A stretch of DNA of 64,000 nucleotides from Bacteroidaceae bacterium (GTDB lineage Bacteria; Bacteroidota; Bacteroidia; Bacteroidales; Bacteroidaceae). Numbering within the stretch: position 1 is the first letter of the stretch; each line of letters begins with the position of its first letter. The translations under genes were made by a program, and so were the position numbers. Positions 18,121 to 29,400 of this stretch are shown here, piece after piece. The notes under the pieces are model-generated. The model had not been told where the DNA came from and did no database searches. It saw only the letters and a list, made by a program, of their open reading frames with translations. Location of the stretch: assembly GCA_017547385.1 (NCBI GenBank), contig JAFYPU010000030.1, forward strand, positions 1 to 64,000. Reading direction: 5' to 3'.

Positions 18121-19167
18121 TCAGTTGCCAATCTCATAAATCAGACGCAGCTGGCCGGCCATCACCGTGTGTCCGGCGGAACGTATGCAGTGCATCGCCG
18201 GTTGCACACTGAAGCCTGCACCAATCGGACAATGGAATGAGAGTTCCACATCGGTCTCATGACCATCGGCATAATAGGCTCTGTTTACACCCAGACCCAA
18301 CGTACCACCGTTTCGCGTTACTTTCTCCATCACCAAAGCTCCGGCCCAATATCCTTTGCCCATTGCATTTTTTGTCAGTTGCACCGCACCTTGCGCCAAT
18401 AGGCCCACACACGCACGCCCTATCCTGAAGAGCGGTTGCTCTACCGAAGTCCACAGACCGAAATCTATTGTTTCTCCGCTTGCTTGCTTTGTGCCAAGAT
18501 GATAACCCAAGGTGTAAGTAGCCGAAGTGCCCTCCTTGGCAGGAACTTCGTACATCGCACTACCGAAATTCAGCACACCATCACGACCGGGCCGGAAACG
18601 AAATTGCTCATCCAATCGGTCGGAAGCACTGCCATTGTAAAGACTCTCACGAATGGTCCACCGCTCGGTCGGTCTGTATTCCACATGAGCACCCAGGGCA
18701 GAAAGGGGGAACATGCTGACTCCTTCATTCTCAGTGATAGTGGGCAGACCGCCATAAGACGAACCTGTGAAAACACCGGCATAGTCGGTATTGCAATAAT
18801 CCTCATCGGCACCACGCAAACCCAGAAAGAGAAAAACTTTTCCTTCGGCCAATTCCTGCCCCAAGCCCAAGTGCGTAAGACGGAATGCACGATTGGAAGC
18901 ATTGATATTGGAGAAATCCTGCCGGTCGTCCACAGCCGAAGCACCGGCCTCGTAGGTGGAAATAGCAGACATGTCCAGCGTAGCACCTTTCCACAACCGA
19001 ACACCGGCCTCTGCACTCAACAAATTGGCCCAGGCCGTGCGATCATCCGCCATATTCCATTGCCCCTCGGTGATAACTCCCACATTCCAACTAAAACGCG
19101 GCTCTTGAGCAAACAAAGAATGGATACCCAAGAGCAGTAACAGCAGTGTTGTTAATTTTATACGCAT
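18121..19167 (-). CDS. Porin-like outer-membrane beta-barrel protein
   Basis: A 348-aa exported protein with signal peptide MRIKLTTLLLLLLGIHSLFA. The rest is made of alternating beta strands with aromatic girdles, consistent with an outer-membrane barrel. The stretch with DEDYCNTDYAGVFTGSSYG near residue 120 and the late GVNRAYYADGHETDVELSF resemble carbohydrate-selective porins of the OprB type, which would make it a sugar channel. That assignment is tentative. It stands alone between tRNA-Ser and mnmA; no SusC/SusD pair is nearby. Confidence 0.65.
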   Translation of the reverse strand: MRIKLTTLLLLLLGIHSLFAQEPRFSWNVGVITEGQWNMADDRTAWANLLSAEAGVRLWKGATLDMSAISTYEAGASAVDDRQDFSNINASNRAFRLTHLGLGQELAEGKVFLFLGLRGADEDYCNTDYAGVFTGSSYGGLPTITENEGVSMFPLSALGAHVEYRPTERWTIRESLYNGSASDRLDEQFRFRPGRDGVLNFGSAMYEVPAKEGTSATYTLGYHLGTKQASGETIDFGLWTSVEQPLFRIGRACVGLLAQGAVQLTKNAMGKGYWAGALVMEKVTRNGGTLGLGVNRAYYADGHETDVELSFHCPIGAGFSVQPAMHCIRSAGHTVMAGQLRLIYEIGN

Positions 19168-19359
19168 ATATCGTTAGTTTGTATTTATCGCAAAAAGAGG
19201 ATGAATCCTTTCCGATGCGCCACCGAAGAGCCTTCTTCTTTCCAGATGCAAAAATAGAGCGTTCCGACAAACCTTACAATCACAAAAAATGGGTATTTCA
19301 ACACTGCCAAAGCCTGTCGAAACACCCAAAATCCTTGAAAAAGTTTGGTTCGTGATGCG

Positions 19360-20520
19360 CTAAACGCTGATTTCCCCCGAACCGATGCACACACGCGATG
19401 ATGCATCGTATACTACACCAAATTGACCCGGCGCCAGGCCTTGTATCATATCTTCACCCGTAACACGGTATTCACCATGGGTACGCAGGAGTTTTCCCGT
19501 ACGGAAGCGGTCTGTGTGGCGCACTTTGAAAGTGATGTCGAACTCACCCTCCGAAGGCCATGGATCGGCCGTGAGGAAATGGAATCCGGCCAAGGCGAAT
19601 GAGCGTCCATATTGCAAAAGTGTGTCATAACCATGGCTGACATACAGAATGTTGTTGTCGATGTCTTTCTTCACCACAAACCACGGTCCACCGCCCAACC
19701 CCAAGCCTTTGCGCTGTCCGATGGTATGAAACCAGTATCCGCGATGCTCGCCAATCTTTTTACCGGTTTCAATCTCGATGACCGGCCCCACTTGTTCGCC
19801 CAAGAAACGACGCACAAAGTCGCTATAATTGATCTTACCCAAGAAACAAATTCCCTGACTATCCTTTCGACGCGCAGGAGGTAGCTTAGCATCCAATGCA
19901 ATGCTTCTCACCTCGTCTTTCATGAGGTGACCGATGGGCAACATGATTTTGTCCATCTGCGCAAGGCTCAATTGAGCAAGGAAATCGGTTTGGTCTTTCA
20001 CCGGATCGGGAGCCGTGCCCAACCAACGCGTCTCTGCTTCCAAGTGATAGGCCGTCAGTTCTTCCCCACCCACCAACGAAACCGGTCGAGCGCATTCCAA
20101 ATCGAAAGCCTCAGACAACGGAACTTCGGGCAGCCTCGGTGTGGTGAGCACACGGGCATAATGGCCTGTGGCAATGCGGTCGTAAGCATGGCCTACCTTT
20201 TCCTCGAAAGCCCCAAACTTTATCAATTTGTTGCACATCACATCCGGATTGGGGGTCAAGCCTTGCTTCACATGTTCCATCGTATACGAAACCACCCTAT
20301 CCCAATACTCTTTTTGCAAATCTATGACTTCAAGTTTCAAGCCATAGCGTCGGGCTGTTGCCTCCGAGAGTTCGATATCCTCCTCGGCGGTACAAGTCAA
20401 ATCATCGGCATCCATACCGATTTTAATATAATACAAATCCGGGCGAAAGCCTTGTTCGTAAAGCAGATGCAAAGCCACGGCGCTGTCAACGCCTCCCGAA
20501 AGCAAAAGAGCTATGTTCAT
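19360..20520 (-). CDS. mnmA: tRNA-specific 2-thiouridylase
   Basis: A 386-aa MnmA that thiolates U34 of tRNA-Lys, Glu and Gln. I start at 20520 ([17 protein letters not shown]), which places the PP-loop SGGVDS at residue 8 as usual; the 20 residues upstream in frame are not family-like. Catalytic cysteines appear in [15 protein letters not shown] near residue 100 and in [11 protein letters not shown] near 205. The C-terminal beta domain is complete. A TACCTTTG -7 element lies 58 nt upstream. Confidence 0.96.
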   Translation of the reverse strand: MNIALLLSGGVDSAVALHLLYEQGFRPDLYYIKIGMDADDLTCTAEEDIELSEATARRYGLKLEVIDLQKEYWDRVVSYTMEHVKQGLTPNPDVMCNKLIKFGAFEEKVGHAYDRIATGHYARVLTTPRLPEVPLSEAFDLECARPVSLVGGEELTAYHLEAETRWLGTAPDPVKDQTDFLAQLSLAQMDKIMLPIGHLMKDEVRSIALDAKLPPARRKDSQGICFLGKINYSDFVRRFLGEQVGPVIEIETGKKIGEHRGYWFHTIGQRKGLGLGGGPWFVVKKDIDNNILYVSHGYDTLLQYGRSFALAGFHFLTADPWPSEGEFDITFKVRHTDRFRTGKLLRTHGEYRVTGEDMIQGLAPGQFGVVYDASSRVCIGSGEISV

Positions 20521-20577
20521 GGTTCGTGTGCATTGGAAGTGCCTCATCAGAAAAAGCACTTCGGTGAATATACGATG

Positions 20578-20585
20578 CAAAGGTA
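20578..20585 (-). promoter_or_regulatory. -7 element upstream of mnmA
   Basis: The minus strand reads TACCTTTG, a perfect TAnnTTTG, 58 nt from the chosen mnmA start. It would exclude the longer reading frame start at 20580. No clear -33 partner is visible. Confidence 0.5.
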
Positions 20586-20652
20586 AGACTTTTTACGCAA
20601 AGGGGCGTTCTGTGCGTCCGGGTTCCGTCATGTTTCTTACTGACCACACCAA

Positions 20653-20696
20653 CAAAAAAAGCTCTGCCATCTCCACAAATCGGAGATGGCAGAGCT
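20653..20696 (-). terminator. Terminator of groES-groEL
   Basis: A 15-bp perfect stem (20660-20674 with 20682-20696), loop of seven, and on the minus strand a run of T. It lies 33 nt past the groEL stop. Confidence 0.9.
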
Positions 20697-20729
20697 GTTA
20701 TTCGAATTAGAATGTTGTCTGCGGAAAGA

Positions 20730-22397
<1,668 letters not shown>

Positions 22398-22418
22398 TTA
22401 TTATATGTACGCGCGCGA

Positions 22419-22691
22419 TTAGGCCAGCACTGCCAGCACATCGCTTTGGCGCATAATGAGATATTTCTCACCGTCGAGTTCCACTTCAGTTCCGCTGTAT
22501 TTTCCATAAAGCACGGTATCTCCGGCTTTCAGCACCATTTCTTCATCTTTGGTACCGGTACCCACCGCCAGCACACTACCCTGCAGGGGTTTTTCCTTGG
22601 CAGTGTCGGGAATGATAATACCACCTACTGTTTTCTCTTCTGCGGCCGCAGGCTTAACGAGCACACGATCGGCCAATGGTTTAATGTTCAT
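22419..22691 (-). CDS. groES: Co-chaperonin GroES
   Basis: A 90-aa GroES that caps GroEL. It begins [19 protein letters not shown] and has the mobile loop [17 protein letters not shown] and the conserved end [14 protein letters not shown]. It is directly upstream of groEL. I found no perfect TAnnTTTG in the 150 nt upstream, so how it is regulated is open. Confidence 0.97.
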   Translation of the reverse strand: MNIKPLADRVLVKPAAAEEKTVGGIIIPDTAKEKPLQGSVLAVGTGTKDEEMVLKAGDTVLYGKYSGTEVELDGEKYLIMRQSDVLAVLA

Positions 22692-22891
22692 CGTTTTTTT
22701 ATGTTTAAGTTTTTATTTGTTTAAGATGTTGTGCGAAGTTTCCGCCCCCACACTCGAATATCGAACATAAAGCTCGGAAAATCGCATTCGCCTTTCTTTA
22801 TGCCAAAAGTGTGCCAAAAAGGATTTTCGCAAGCACTTATTTTCTTTTGCCCACAATCTCCGCCATTTTGTCAGTCGCTCACGGCATGTTT

Positions 22892-25537
22892 TCAATGCTC
22901 ATAGAAAATAAAAGTTCCGTTTTGGGTAATTCCACGAAGCGATATGCGCAACCGCTGATGCTCACCGGCATTGCTAAAAAAGACGGCCGAGGCCTTTCCA
23001 TCCTTGTCGGTGCGCAGAGTCGGGCACCAAAACAATGTGCGACGCGTATCGGCATCATCACGCAGAGAGTAGCGCCGATAGTCCGGCGAATAGAAACGTT
23101 TGGGAGCACTGAAACCATCCACATGACGATGCTGCACACCTTTCCGATAGCGCATCGAACGATTGGGATGCGTATAAATAAAAATAGCAGCCGGACTGAA
23201 GCTCATCAATTCAGCCTCCTTGACACCTTGCATGGTACTTGGCAAAAAGTTTCGCCAGTCGTTGGGACTTTCCATAACCATGACACTCTTCACTGCATCG
23301 GAGAAGATGAGTGGATCATCGCCTTTGCGAAATTGCAACAACAGTTCGTTATCCACGAAAACCACTGCCGGACGCCCACGATAGTAGAATGCATATTTTT
23401 CCCCGGCTTCCACCACTTGGGAAGTGTCGCCAAAAGATTCGAAAAAGGCTTTCATGCGGGCATCCTCCGTATTGGCAATCGGGTCATAAGTGAACTGCGA
23501 ATTTTTACCTGCCAACCAATTCCAAATCAAAGGGATGTCTCTTCCTTCGTCCTGCCATCGCTCGATTTCCTGCACCACATTATAATAAACTTGGGCATGC
23601 CGGAAACCGGCTTTCTCGCCTCCCTTGTAACTATAGCGGTTCCCCACCAAACCACGATAGCCGTTCTTGGCCACCACCTCCGCCATGCCAAGAGACACGC
23701 TGAGCGTTTGCGGAATGGTGTCCTGCCAATTAAACACTGACGGTTTGTTGTCTCGATTTGCCACAGGGGGCATTGCCGGTTGCAATTCCATTTCCGACAA
23801 ATGGAAAGCGCGTGGTGAGAGTCCGAACCAACGATCCAGAGCCACACGACTCCATTTCCGTTTGCCATTCACTCGCGTGGAGAATTGTGCCACCCAATCG
23901 CCGGTAAAATCAACGTTCGAGACAAAAGCAAAACGCCCCAAAGAATCTGTTACGGCAGAAGCCTCCAAAGCTCCCCCTTCCCGTGTGTACATCTTCAGGT
24001 CAAGCGTAGCACCGGCCCAAACCTTTTCAGCCACTTCACCTTTGTCTTTGAGCACCCGACCATTCAGGGTGAGATGTTCCTCAATGGGTTGACGCAAGTC
24101 AAAACTGTCTTTTCCGTACATCGTAGCAAAGGCATTAGCTGTCCATCCTTGCACCAACAAAAGCAAGTCAAGAGCCCGACGATGCTCTACATCGTTTTTC
24201 TCAAAATAATACTCCGGACGAGAAATCCACCCTCGCAACTCTGAGGAGAGCAACATCTCGGTGTAAAAATCCACATGAGGAGTGGCCACCATCTCGCCCA
24301 CACTGTCGCGCACCGACAATGAGAAAGGAGCATCGGCCAAGGGATTTCCCTCGGCATCACACACCTTGAATTCCATGGCTATCGGGGAGAAAGGTTGATA
24401 CTCCACTGCATTCCGACTTACCGAGACTCGGGCCTGCCGTTCGGGGGCATCTTTCCACACCAAACGACGGCACAAACTGTTTCCTTGCGAATCAAAGAGT
24501 TCAACACGGTTGATGCCTCCATGAAAACTCTCATTGGGAATAAACATTTCCACCGGCACATCTCCCACCGTCAAAGTATCGAAATAACACGCACGTTCGC
24601 GGCAGAACACTGCCAATCCGGTGAGTTGTTCCGGCTGCATCTCACTGCGCTGAATGAGCAACGTAACGCCATCTTCCTCAACATCTGCCGTCAGCACATA
24701 ACCGACTGATTGAGGTTCCGGCAAGGGAAAACGCTGTTCGTTCTCCCCATCTGTATATTTCACGTATCCCCCCTGTGCTTCCGGCGACAGCATAAAAAGT
24801 CCCATTCCATCATGTTCGGGAACGATGTCCTGCACCTTACAACCATCAGCAGTGAAAAGCGAAAGTCCTCCCGTCAGTCCTCGGCCCTGCGCATCGCTGG
24901 CACGAAACGCCACACGCCCAACCATTCCTTTCACCATGTTCCCACCTTCCGGATAGAAGTCTACAAACACTTCGCCACGGCGCTTAAAATCATAGGGACG
25001 CGAATGGCCGGGAGCCAAATCGTGCTCATTCTCCGGACGCGGTATTTCCAAGGCCGTTTCCGCCCGACCTTCATTTTTCTCGAAGATGGGAATCACTCGC
25101 GAGAAGCACGCCTCACTGCCCCAATTGAGCATTTCGCGCGTATAAGCACGCACTTCGTAGAAGCCGGCGCGTACCGGCATATCGAGCTTGAATTCTCCAT
25201 AAGCCTGCCCCTCGTCCACCTGCAGCAGTTTGCGCTCCACCAAATCGCCATCGGCATTGAGCAATTCCACATACAGCACACCACTGAGTGTGGTGGGCTG
25301 CAACGAAGACGCACGCACCACATAGGCTTTCAGCCACATGGTTTCGCCCACCATGTAGGCATTGTTATCAAGATGAAGATAAACTTTCTCGCGCGGAAAC
25401 GCGTGATCGAATTGCGCGGCCGCCTTGAAACGTTGGAAGAGTTGCTCGAAAGGAGTTGTCTGCGCATGCACCCACAATGGCAGAAGCATCACAGCCAACA
25501 GACACAGCGTGCGAAAAAATACAAACTTAAATCTCAT
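22892..25537 (-). CDS. Secreted MG2-domain (macroglobulin-like) protein
   Basis: An 881-aa exported protein with a signal peptide ending near QA at residue 26. Residues about 45-150 have the MG2 macroglobulin pattern (FPREKVYLHLDNNAYMVGE, then KAYVV and GFYEVRAYTREML). More beta domains follow, with CarboxypepD-reg-like stretches. No thioester CxEQ motif is visible, so it is not a classical alpha-2-macroglobulin. Similar Bacteroidetes proteins of 800-900 aa are common and are often labelled TonB-plug or MG2 proteins; their role is not known. It lies 45 nt downstream of the nitroreductase gene. Confidence 0.7.
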   Translation of the reverse strand: MRFKFVFFRTLCLLAVMLLPLWVHAQTTPFEQLFQRFKAAAQFDHAFPREKVYLHLDNNAYMVGETMWLKAYVVRASSLQPTTLSGVLYVELLNADGDLVERKLLQVDEGQAYGEFKLDMPVRAGFYEVRAYTREMLNWGSEACFSRVIPIFEKNEGRAETALEIPRPENEHDLAPGHSRPYDFKRRGEVFVDFYPEGGNMVKGMVGRVAFRASDAQGRGLTGGLSLFTADGCKVQDIVPEHDGMGLFMLSPEAQGGYVKYTDGENEQRFPLPEPQSVGYVLTADVEEDGVTLLIQRSEMQPEQLTGLAVFCRERACYFDTLTVGDVPVEMFIPNESFHGGINRVELFDSQGNSLCRRLVWKDAPERQARVSVSRNAVEYQPFSPIAMEFKVCDAEGNPLADAPFSLSVRDSVGEMVATPHVDFYTEMLLSSELRGWISRPEYYFEKNDVEHRRALDLLLLVQGWTANAFATMYGKDSFDLRQPIEEHLTLNGRVLKDKGEVAEKVWAGATLDLKMYTREGGALEASAVTDSLGRFAFVSNVDFTGDWVAQFSTRVNGKRKWSRVALDRWFGLSPRAFHLSEMELQPAMPPVANRDNKPSVFNWQDTIPQTLSVSLGMAEVVAKNGYRGLVGNRYSYKGGEKAGFRHAQVYYNVVQEIERWQDEGRDIPLIWNWLAGKNSQFTYDPIANTEDARMKAFFESFGDTSQVVEAGEKYAFYYRGRPAVVFVDNELLLQFRKGDDPLIFSDAVKSVMVMESPNDWRNFLPSTMQGVKEAELMSFSPAAIFIYTHPNRSMRYRKGVQHRHVDGFSAPKRFYSPDYRRYSLRDDADTRRTLFWCPTLRTDKDGKASAVFFSNAGEHQRLRISLRGITQNGTFIFYEH

Positions 25538-25582
25538 AGTTCCGACAATGACAGATGTTATTGCTAAAGCACTGCCGCTTTC

Positions 25583-26230
25583 TTACCACCGATTGTAGTG
25601 GATATTGGCGGCATCAAACTTATCCTTGGGTTGCGGTGTGCCTTTGGGATAACCAATGGGAACCACGTTGAGCGGCACGATATGTTCGGGCAGTCCCAAT
25701 GCGGCTTTCACCACACTCAACCGGTCTTCATAAGGATGCACTCCGGTCCACACGGCACCCAGCCCCATTGCTTCTGCCATGAGGAGCAAATTTTCGGTGG
25801 CAGCCGAACAATCGAATGTCCAGTTGGTGGAAGGTTTCCCCTCCTTTGAAAGAACACTCAAATCACCGCAGACAATGACAGCAGCCGTGGCTTCGGTCAG
25901 CATCTTGGCATAAGGCAGACGCTGCGCCAAGCTATCCATTTCGGCACGGCCTTGTACCACCACAAACTTCCACGGCCGCATATCACGCCCCGTTGGGGCA
26001 GCCATGGCTGCGCGAAGCAAGGTGTCGAGCTGCTCACGACTGACCGGACGATCGGTGAAACTGCGCACGCTCTTGCGGTTCAGAATGTTTTGCAACACAA
26101 CGGAGGATTTCGCCTCTGCCGAATGCTTTCCACAACAAGCTTTTTCGCCATTTGCCGTTACGGCCAGACGAGCCAGACTGGCGAGAAGAGCCACAGAAAG
26201 CACGAGGCAAACAATCTTATAACGATTCAT
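25583..26230 (-). CDS. Exported nitroreductase-family flavoprotein
   Basis: A 215-aa nitroreductase-fold protein. The FMN-binding family pattern RKSVRSFTDRPVSREQLDTL starts near residue 53, with AAPTGRDMRPWKFVVV near 93 and GLGAVWTGVHPYEDR near 160. Unusually, residues 1-27 form a signal peptide or membrane anchor (CLVLSVALLASLARLAV), so the enzyme is likely periplasmic or membrane-tethered. Two adjacent cysteines (ACC, about 32-33) follow; they do not form a clear lipobox. It lies 71 nt after the FMN-binding membrane protein gene, which could supply electrons. Confidence 0.82.
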   Translation of the reverse strand: MNRYKIVCLVLSVALLASLARLAVTANGEKACCGKHSAEAKSSVVLQNILNRKSVRSFTDRPVSREQLDTLLRAAMAAPTGRDMRPWKFVVVQGRAEMDSLAQRLPYAKMLTEATAAVIVCGDLSVLSKEGKPSTNWTFDCSAATENLLLMAEAMGLGAVWTGVHPYEDRLSVVKAALGLPEHIVPLNVVPIGYPKGTPQPKDKFDAANIHYNRW

Positions 26231-26301
26231 ATTATTATAGGTGTTAAGGAAAATTTCTTATGCTGATGCTGTTTGTTTTTACTCACTTTTCCGACCGTTG
26301 G

Positions 26302-27495
26302 TCAGTCGGCACGTGAAGCCAGATGCAAGGCTTCGCCGAGCGGACAAAGGGTTTTGCACCACGGGCGGGGCACAAACAAACCTGCCATCACTATCACAAA
26401 TGCCAATATCAGCACAGGGAGAGACAGACTTTCGAGAGAAAAGAGCATAAAAGGCTCATAATCGAGCAGGAAAGCTCCGAAGCCCAACCACAACCCCATG
26501 AGCAGCACCGCAAACACACCCAAACGAATGTGATTCAGCACACGAAACACGTGAGCAGGTACTTCGATTCTCCCCCACGGGAACATGTAAAGCAGTTCTT
26601 GGAGTGCTCCCAACGGGCACACCCATTGGCAATAATGAGCCGGTTTCCCAAAGAACGGCATCACAACGGCTACGAGCAACATGGCCAACGTGGGAAGTAC
26701 GGTCAGTGGTTCAAAACCGGAGGAGAGCCATCCGCGAAGCAGAGACACGCTCAGAAATTGTCCACACCAAAATCCCACCACAACCACATTGAGCAGCAGC
26801 AACACCGGGCGCATCCATCGCTTGCGATGTTGCACAAAGGCAGCTGCAACTCCCAAAGCCAAGACGCCCAACACACACAAAGTTTTTGCCCAACCAATGG
26901 CCGGAACAATCACTGCGTTGTGCGAAGTTTGGCGACAAAAGGCCAAGGTTGCTTCCACATTGCGTATCAATGCATTCGAGGTATAGGTAGCTCCGCTCAC
27001 GGCATCCACTTTCACTTCAGGCGTTTGCTCCAAGCGTTTTCCTTTCCAAGCATCCAGCACCACGGCGGCACGCCGTTGGAAGTCAGGTGTTTCGGCGTTG
27101 TCTGTCACAATGATGTTTTGCACCACTTCGGCCGAATCAATATATACATACACCGGCACCGGACCTGCAAAGCCGGCCACCTCGGGGGCAATGCGGGCAC
27201 TGCTCACCACACGGCCGATAGTTTGTCCCGTCGCTGCCGACTGCACCGTCCAAGACACCGTATCGCACAAAAGCCAGCGAGCATCTGCGAGCCCCAAGGC
27301 TGATTTCACGGAAGCAGGCACGTCTGCTACCGACGGCATTCCCGTTGCAGTGTTTTCGGTTTCCTTGTCTGCATTCGGCTTCGCCAAATCTTCCCCCCAA
27401 AGGCTGCCCATCGGCACTGCAGCTGCCGAGAACAAAAGAAACACCAACAAAAGCGAAAGGGTGCGTTCGAGGGTTTTAATCAGTTTGTTTTTCAT
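26302..27495 (-). CDS. FMN-binding membrane electron-transfer protein (NosR/NapH-like)
   Basis: A 397-aa membrane protein. An N-terminal anchor (about 10-32) is followed by an extracytoplasmic FMN-binding domain with DAVSGATYTSNAL near residue 165; the SGATYT sequence fits the covalent flavinylation motif of RnfG/NqrC-type domains. The C-terminal half has about five membrane helices carrying two cysteine motifs, CQWVCPLGALQE and CKTLCPLGE, like those in NapH/NosR-type proteins. Together they suggest a transmembrane electron path to an outside flavin. No complete 4Fe-4S ferredoxin domain is present. The next gene is an exported nitroreductase. Confidence 0.8.
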   Translation of the reverse strand: MKNKLIKTLERTLSLLLVFLLFSAAAVPMGSLWGEDLAKPNADKETENTATGMPSVADVPASVKSALGLADARWLLCDTVSWTVQSAATGQTIGRVVSSARIAPEVAGFAGPVPVYVYIDSAEVVQNIIVTDNAETPDFQRRAAVVLDAWKGKRLEQTPEVKVDAVSGATYTSNALIRNVEATLAFCRQTSHNAVIVPAIGWAKTLCVLGVLALGVAAAFVQHRKRWMRPVLLLLNVVVVGFWCGQFLSVSLLRGWLSSGFEPLTVLPTLAMLLVAVVMPFFGKPAHYCQWVCPLGALQELLYMFPWGRIEVPAHVFRVLNHIRLGVFAVLLMGLWLGFGAFLLDYEPFMLFSLESLSLPVLILAFVIVMAGLFVPRPWCKTLCPLGEALHLASRAD

Positions 27496-27526
27496 TTCAT
27501 AACGTATTCATGCGGTTCTCATCCGC

Positions 27527-28567
27527 CTATCCTTCACGCAAGAAGTCGAAGGCGGCAAACACATCTTCCTTGCTCACACGGCAGTCCAGCTTGACGCGAC
27601 CCACATCCTCCAACAAGGTGAAATTGATGTGGCCGCCCATGTTTTTCTTGTCGTGCTGCATGTAGGCATAAAGGGTTTCGTAATCGTCGCAAGTGAAGTT
27701 GAAGCGGCCGTAGTGTTCACGGATAAAAGCAAACGTTTGGCGCATCTTTTCCACCGGAAACCCGAAGAGCGTACTCAGGAAGAGTTCGCACACCAATCCC
27801 CACGCCACGGCATAACCATGAAACACGGTGTTTTGCCGCTGCAATGCCAAACTCTCAAAAGCATGTCCCACGGTGTGTCCCAGGTTCAACGCTTTGCGCA
27901 AGCCCTGTTCGTGTGGGTCTTCCTGCACGACGCGTTGTTTCAGAACGATGCTTTCTTTCACCAACGTGGGGAGAAGAGAGAAGTCGAACGAATACACATC
28001 AAAATTCAGGTGCTCTGCCCACATCCTGTCTCCATCGAGCAAGGCATGCTTCAGCATCTCGGCATAGCCGGAGCACATGTTAAGATCGTCAAGCGTGTGG
28101 AGAAAATCTGTGGAAACAATCACGGCATCGGCCTCACGGAAAGCGCCGATTTCGTTCTTGAGTCCATTAAAGTTGATACCCGTTTTGCCTCCCACAGCCG
28201 CATCGACCATCGAGAGAAGTGTGGTGGGGATGTTCACAAACTTGATGCCGCGCTTGAAAGTGGCAGCGGCAAAACCTCCGAGGTCGGTAACCATTCCGCC
28301 GCCCAGGCATATCAGCAACGAGTGGCGCGTTGCACCACCGTTGCATAGTGCCTGCCACACAGCCATCAGCGTTTCCGGAGTTTTGTTCTCGTCTGTAGCA
28401 CCAATGACGATGCTCTCAGCTTGTTCCGCCAGGCTTCCTTTCAGCAGAGGACGGCACAGCCGATGCGTATTTTCATCGGTGAGCAAAAACAGACGATCGT
28501 AGTGCAAACCGCCCAGGAGCTGGGTCAAATCGGCAGCTACGTTGCGTGAATAGATGATTTGTTGCAT
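27527..28567 (-). CDS. aroB: 3-dehydroquinate synthase
   Basis: A 346-aa AroB, the second shikimate pathway enzyme, converting DAHP to 3-dehydroquinate with NAD and a divalent metal. The NAD loop LGGGMVTDLGGFAAATFKRG lies near residue 95, PTTLLSMVDAAVGGKTGIN near 120, and the metal-binding histidine segments LGHTVGHAFES near 250 and FHGYAVAWG near 268. I chose 28567 (MQQIIYSRNV) over an upstream Met because family members begin there. It shares aromatic metabolism with the pheA operon 1.6 kb away but is on the other strand. Confidence 0.95.
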   Translation of the reverse strand: MQQIIYSRNVAADLTQLLGGLHYDRLFLLTDENTHRLCRPLLKGSLAEQAESIVIGATDENKTPETLMAVWQALCNGGATRHSLLICLGGGMVTDLGGFAAATFKRGIKFVNIPTTLLSMVDAAVGGKTGINFNGLKNEIGAFREADAVIVSTDFLHTLDDLNMCSGYAEMLKHALLDGDRMWAEHLNFDVYSFDFSLLPTLVKESIVLKQRVVQEDPHEQGLRKALNLGHTVGHAFESLALQRQNTVFHGYAVAWGLVCELFLSTLFGFPVEKMRQTFAFIREHYGRFNFTCDDYETLYAYMQHDKKNMGGHINFTLLEDVGRVKLDCRVSKEDVFAAFDFLREG

Positions 28568-28654
28568 AATGTTTGAGAAGTCGAGGCTGAAATTTTCGCC
28601 CCACTTTTTCAATAACGATATTCGCTTATGAAATTCTTGTCGCCCTTGGGAAGA

Positions 28655-29107
28655 TTATGCCGGTTTGTGGCTCAAGTTCTTACCCTCGAAGCGTTCGATG
28701 GCCTCACGGAAGAAGTCGGGCATGTCTGCCGAGCATTGTCCTTTCACCGAGAAGCACACCATCACGGTTTGGCATCGGCAAAGAACGACCCCCGTCTCCG
28801 TGTTCACAGCCTGCTGCGCCAGGGTGAAACTGCGCTGACCGATGTGCGAAACCGCCGTCTCGACAACGATGGGGTCGCCATAGAAAATCGGAGCGATGAA
28901 GTCGGCTTTGATACTGGCAATGACGGGCACCACATCATTGGCACGATAGTACTTATCGAGCACGGTGCAGAGATAATCCTCTTTTCCCAGATCGTAATAA
29001 GCGAAATAAGAATTGTTGTTGACGTGGCCATAGCGATCCACATCGTTAAAGCGAATTTGTATGGGCACACGGTGATTGTATGCCTGCATTTCGATGTTTT
29101 GTTCCAT
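28655..29107 (-). CDS. Acyl-CoA thioesterase (4HBT hot-dog fold)
   Basis: A 150-aa hot-dog-fold thioesterase of the YbgC/4HBT type. The catalytic segment IRFNDVDRYGHVNNNSYFAY near residue 18 contains the conserved Asp and the HVNN motif. It probably hydrolyses acyl-CoA thioesters; the substrate cannot be told. It lies 23 nt after the small acidic protein gene. Confidence 0.88.
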   Translation of the reverse strand: MEQNIEMQAYNHRVPIQIRFNDVDRYGHVNNNSYFAYYDLGKEDYLCTVLDKYYRANDVVPVIASIKADFIAPIFYGDPIVVETAVSHIGQRSFTLAQQAVNTETGVVLCRCQTVMVCFSVKGQCSADMPDFFREAIERFEGKNLSHKPA

Positions 29108-29130
29108 AGATGAAGATTTTTGCTGACGTG

Positions 29131-29400
29131 TCAGAAGTAATTACGAGCCACGCTCTCCATGCGCCCACGGTCGGGCACAAACTCCAAGGTGTCCTCGTCG
29201 ATGCAGCAAAGGTCGCGCAAGGCAAAGACATCCTCGGTCTCGTCGGTGGTGCAAGCACCGGCCGAACAGAACAGCAGATTGCGGGCATCGACAATGCGCA
29301 CAGCCATGCGGCTATAGTCCGCTGCCTCACCGCTCTCCTGCAAGGCGGCACGCACGTATGCCATCAAGGCATCGACAAAGCGGTGTTTCATTTCTTCCAC
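29131..29400 (-). CDS. Small acidic protein of unknown function
   Basis: An 89-aa protein with no signal peptide. It starts with an amphipathic helix (MKHRFVDALMAYVRAAL) and continues with an acidic region containing three cysteines (FCSAGACTT, DLCC). I do not recognise the family. Close spacing to the thioesterase (23 nt) and sensible composition support it as a gene. A zinc or redox role for the cysteines is only a thought. Confidence 0.55.
   Translation of the reverse strand: MEEMKHRFVDALMAYVRAALQESGEAADYSRMAVRIVDARNLLFCSAGACTTDETEDVFALRDLCCIDEDTLEFVPDRGRMESVARNYF

Noticed and set aside
22692-22891. CIRCE heat-shock operator before groES
   Set aside because: No inverted GCACTC/GAGTGC pair with a 9-nt gap is visible.
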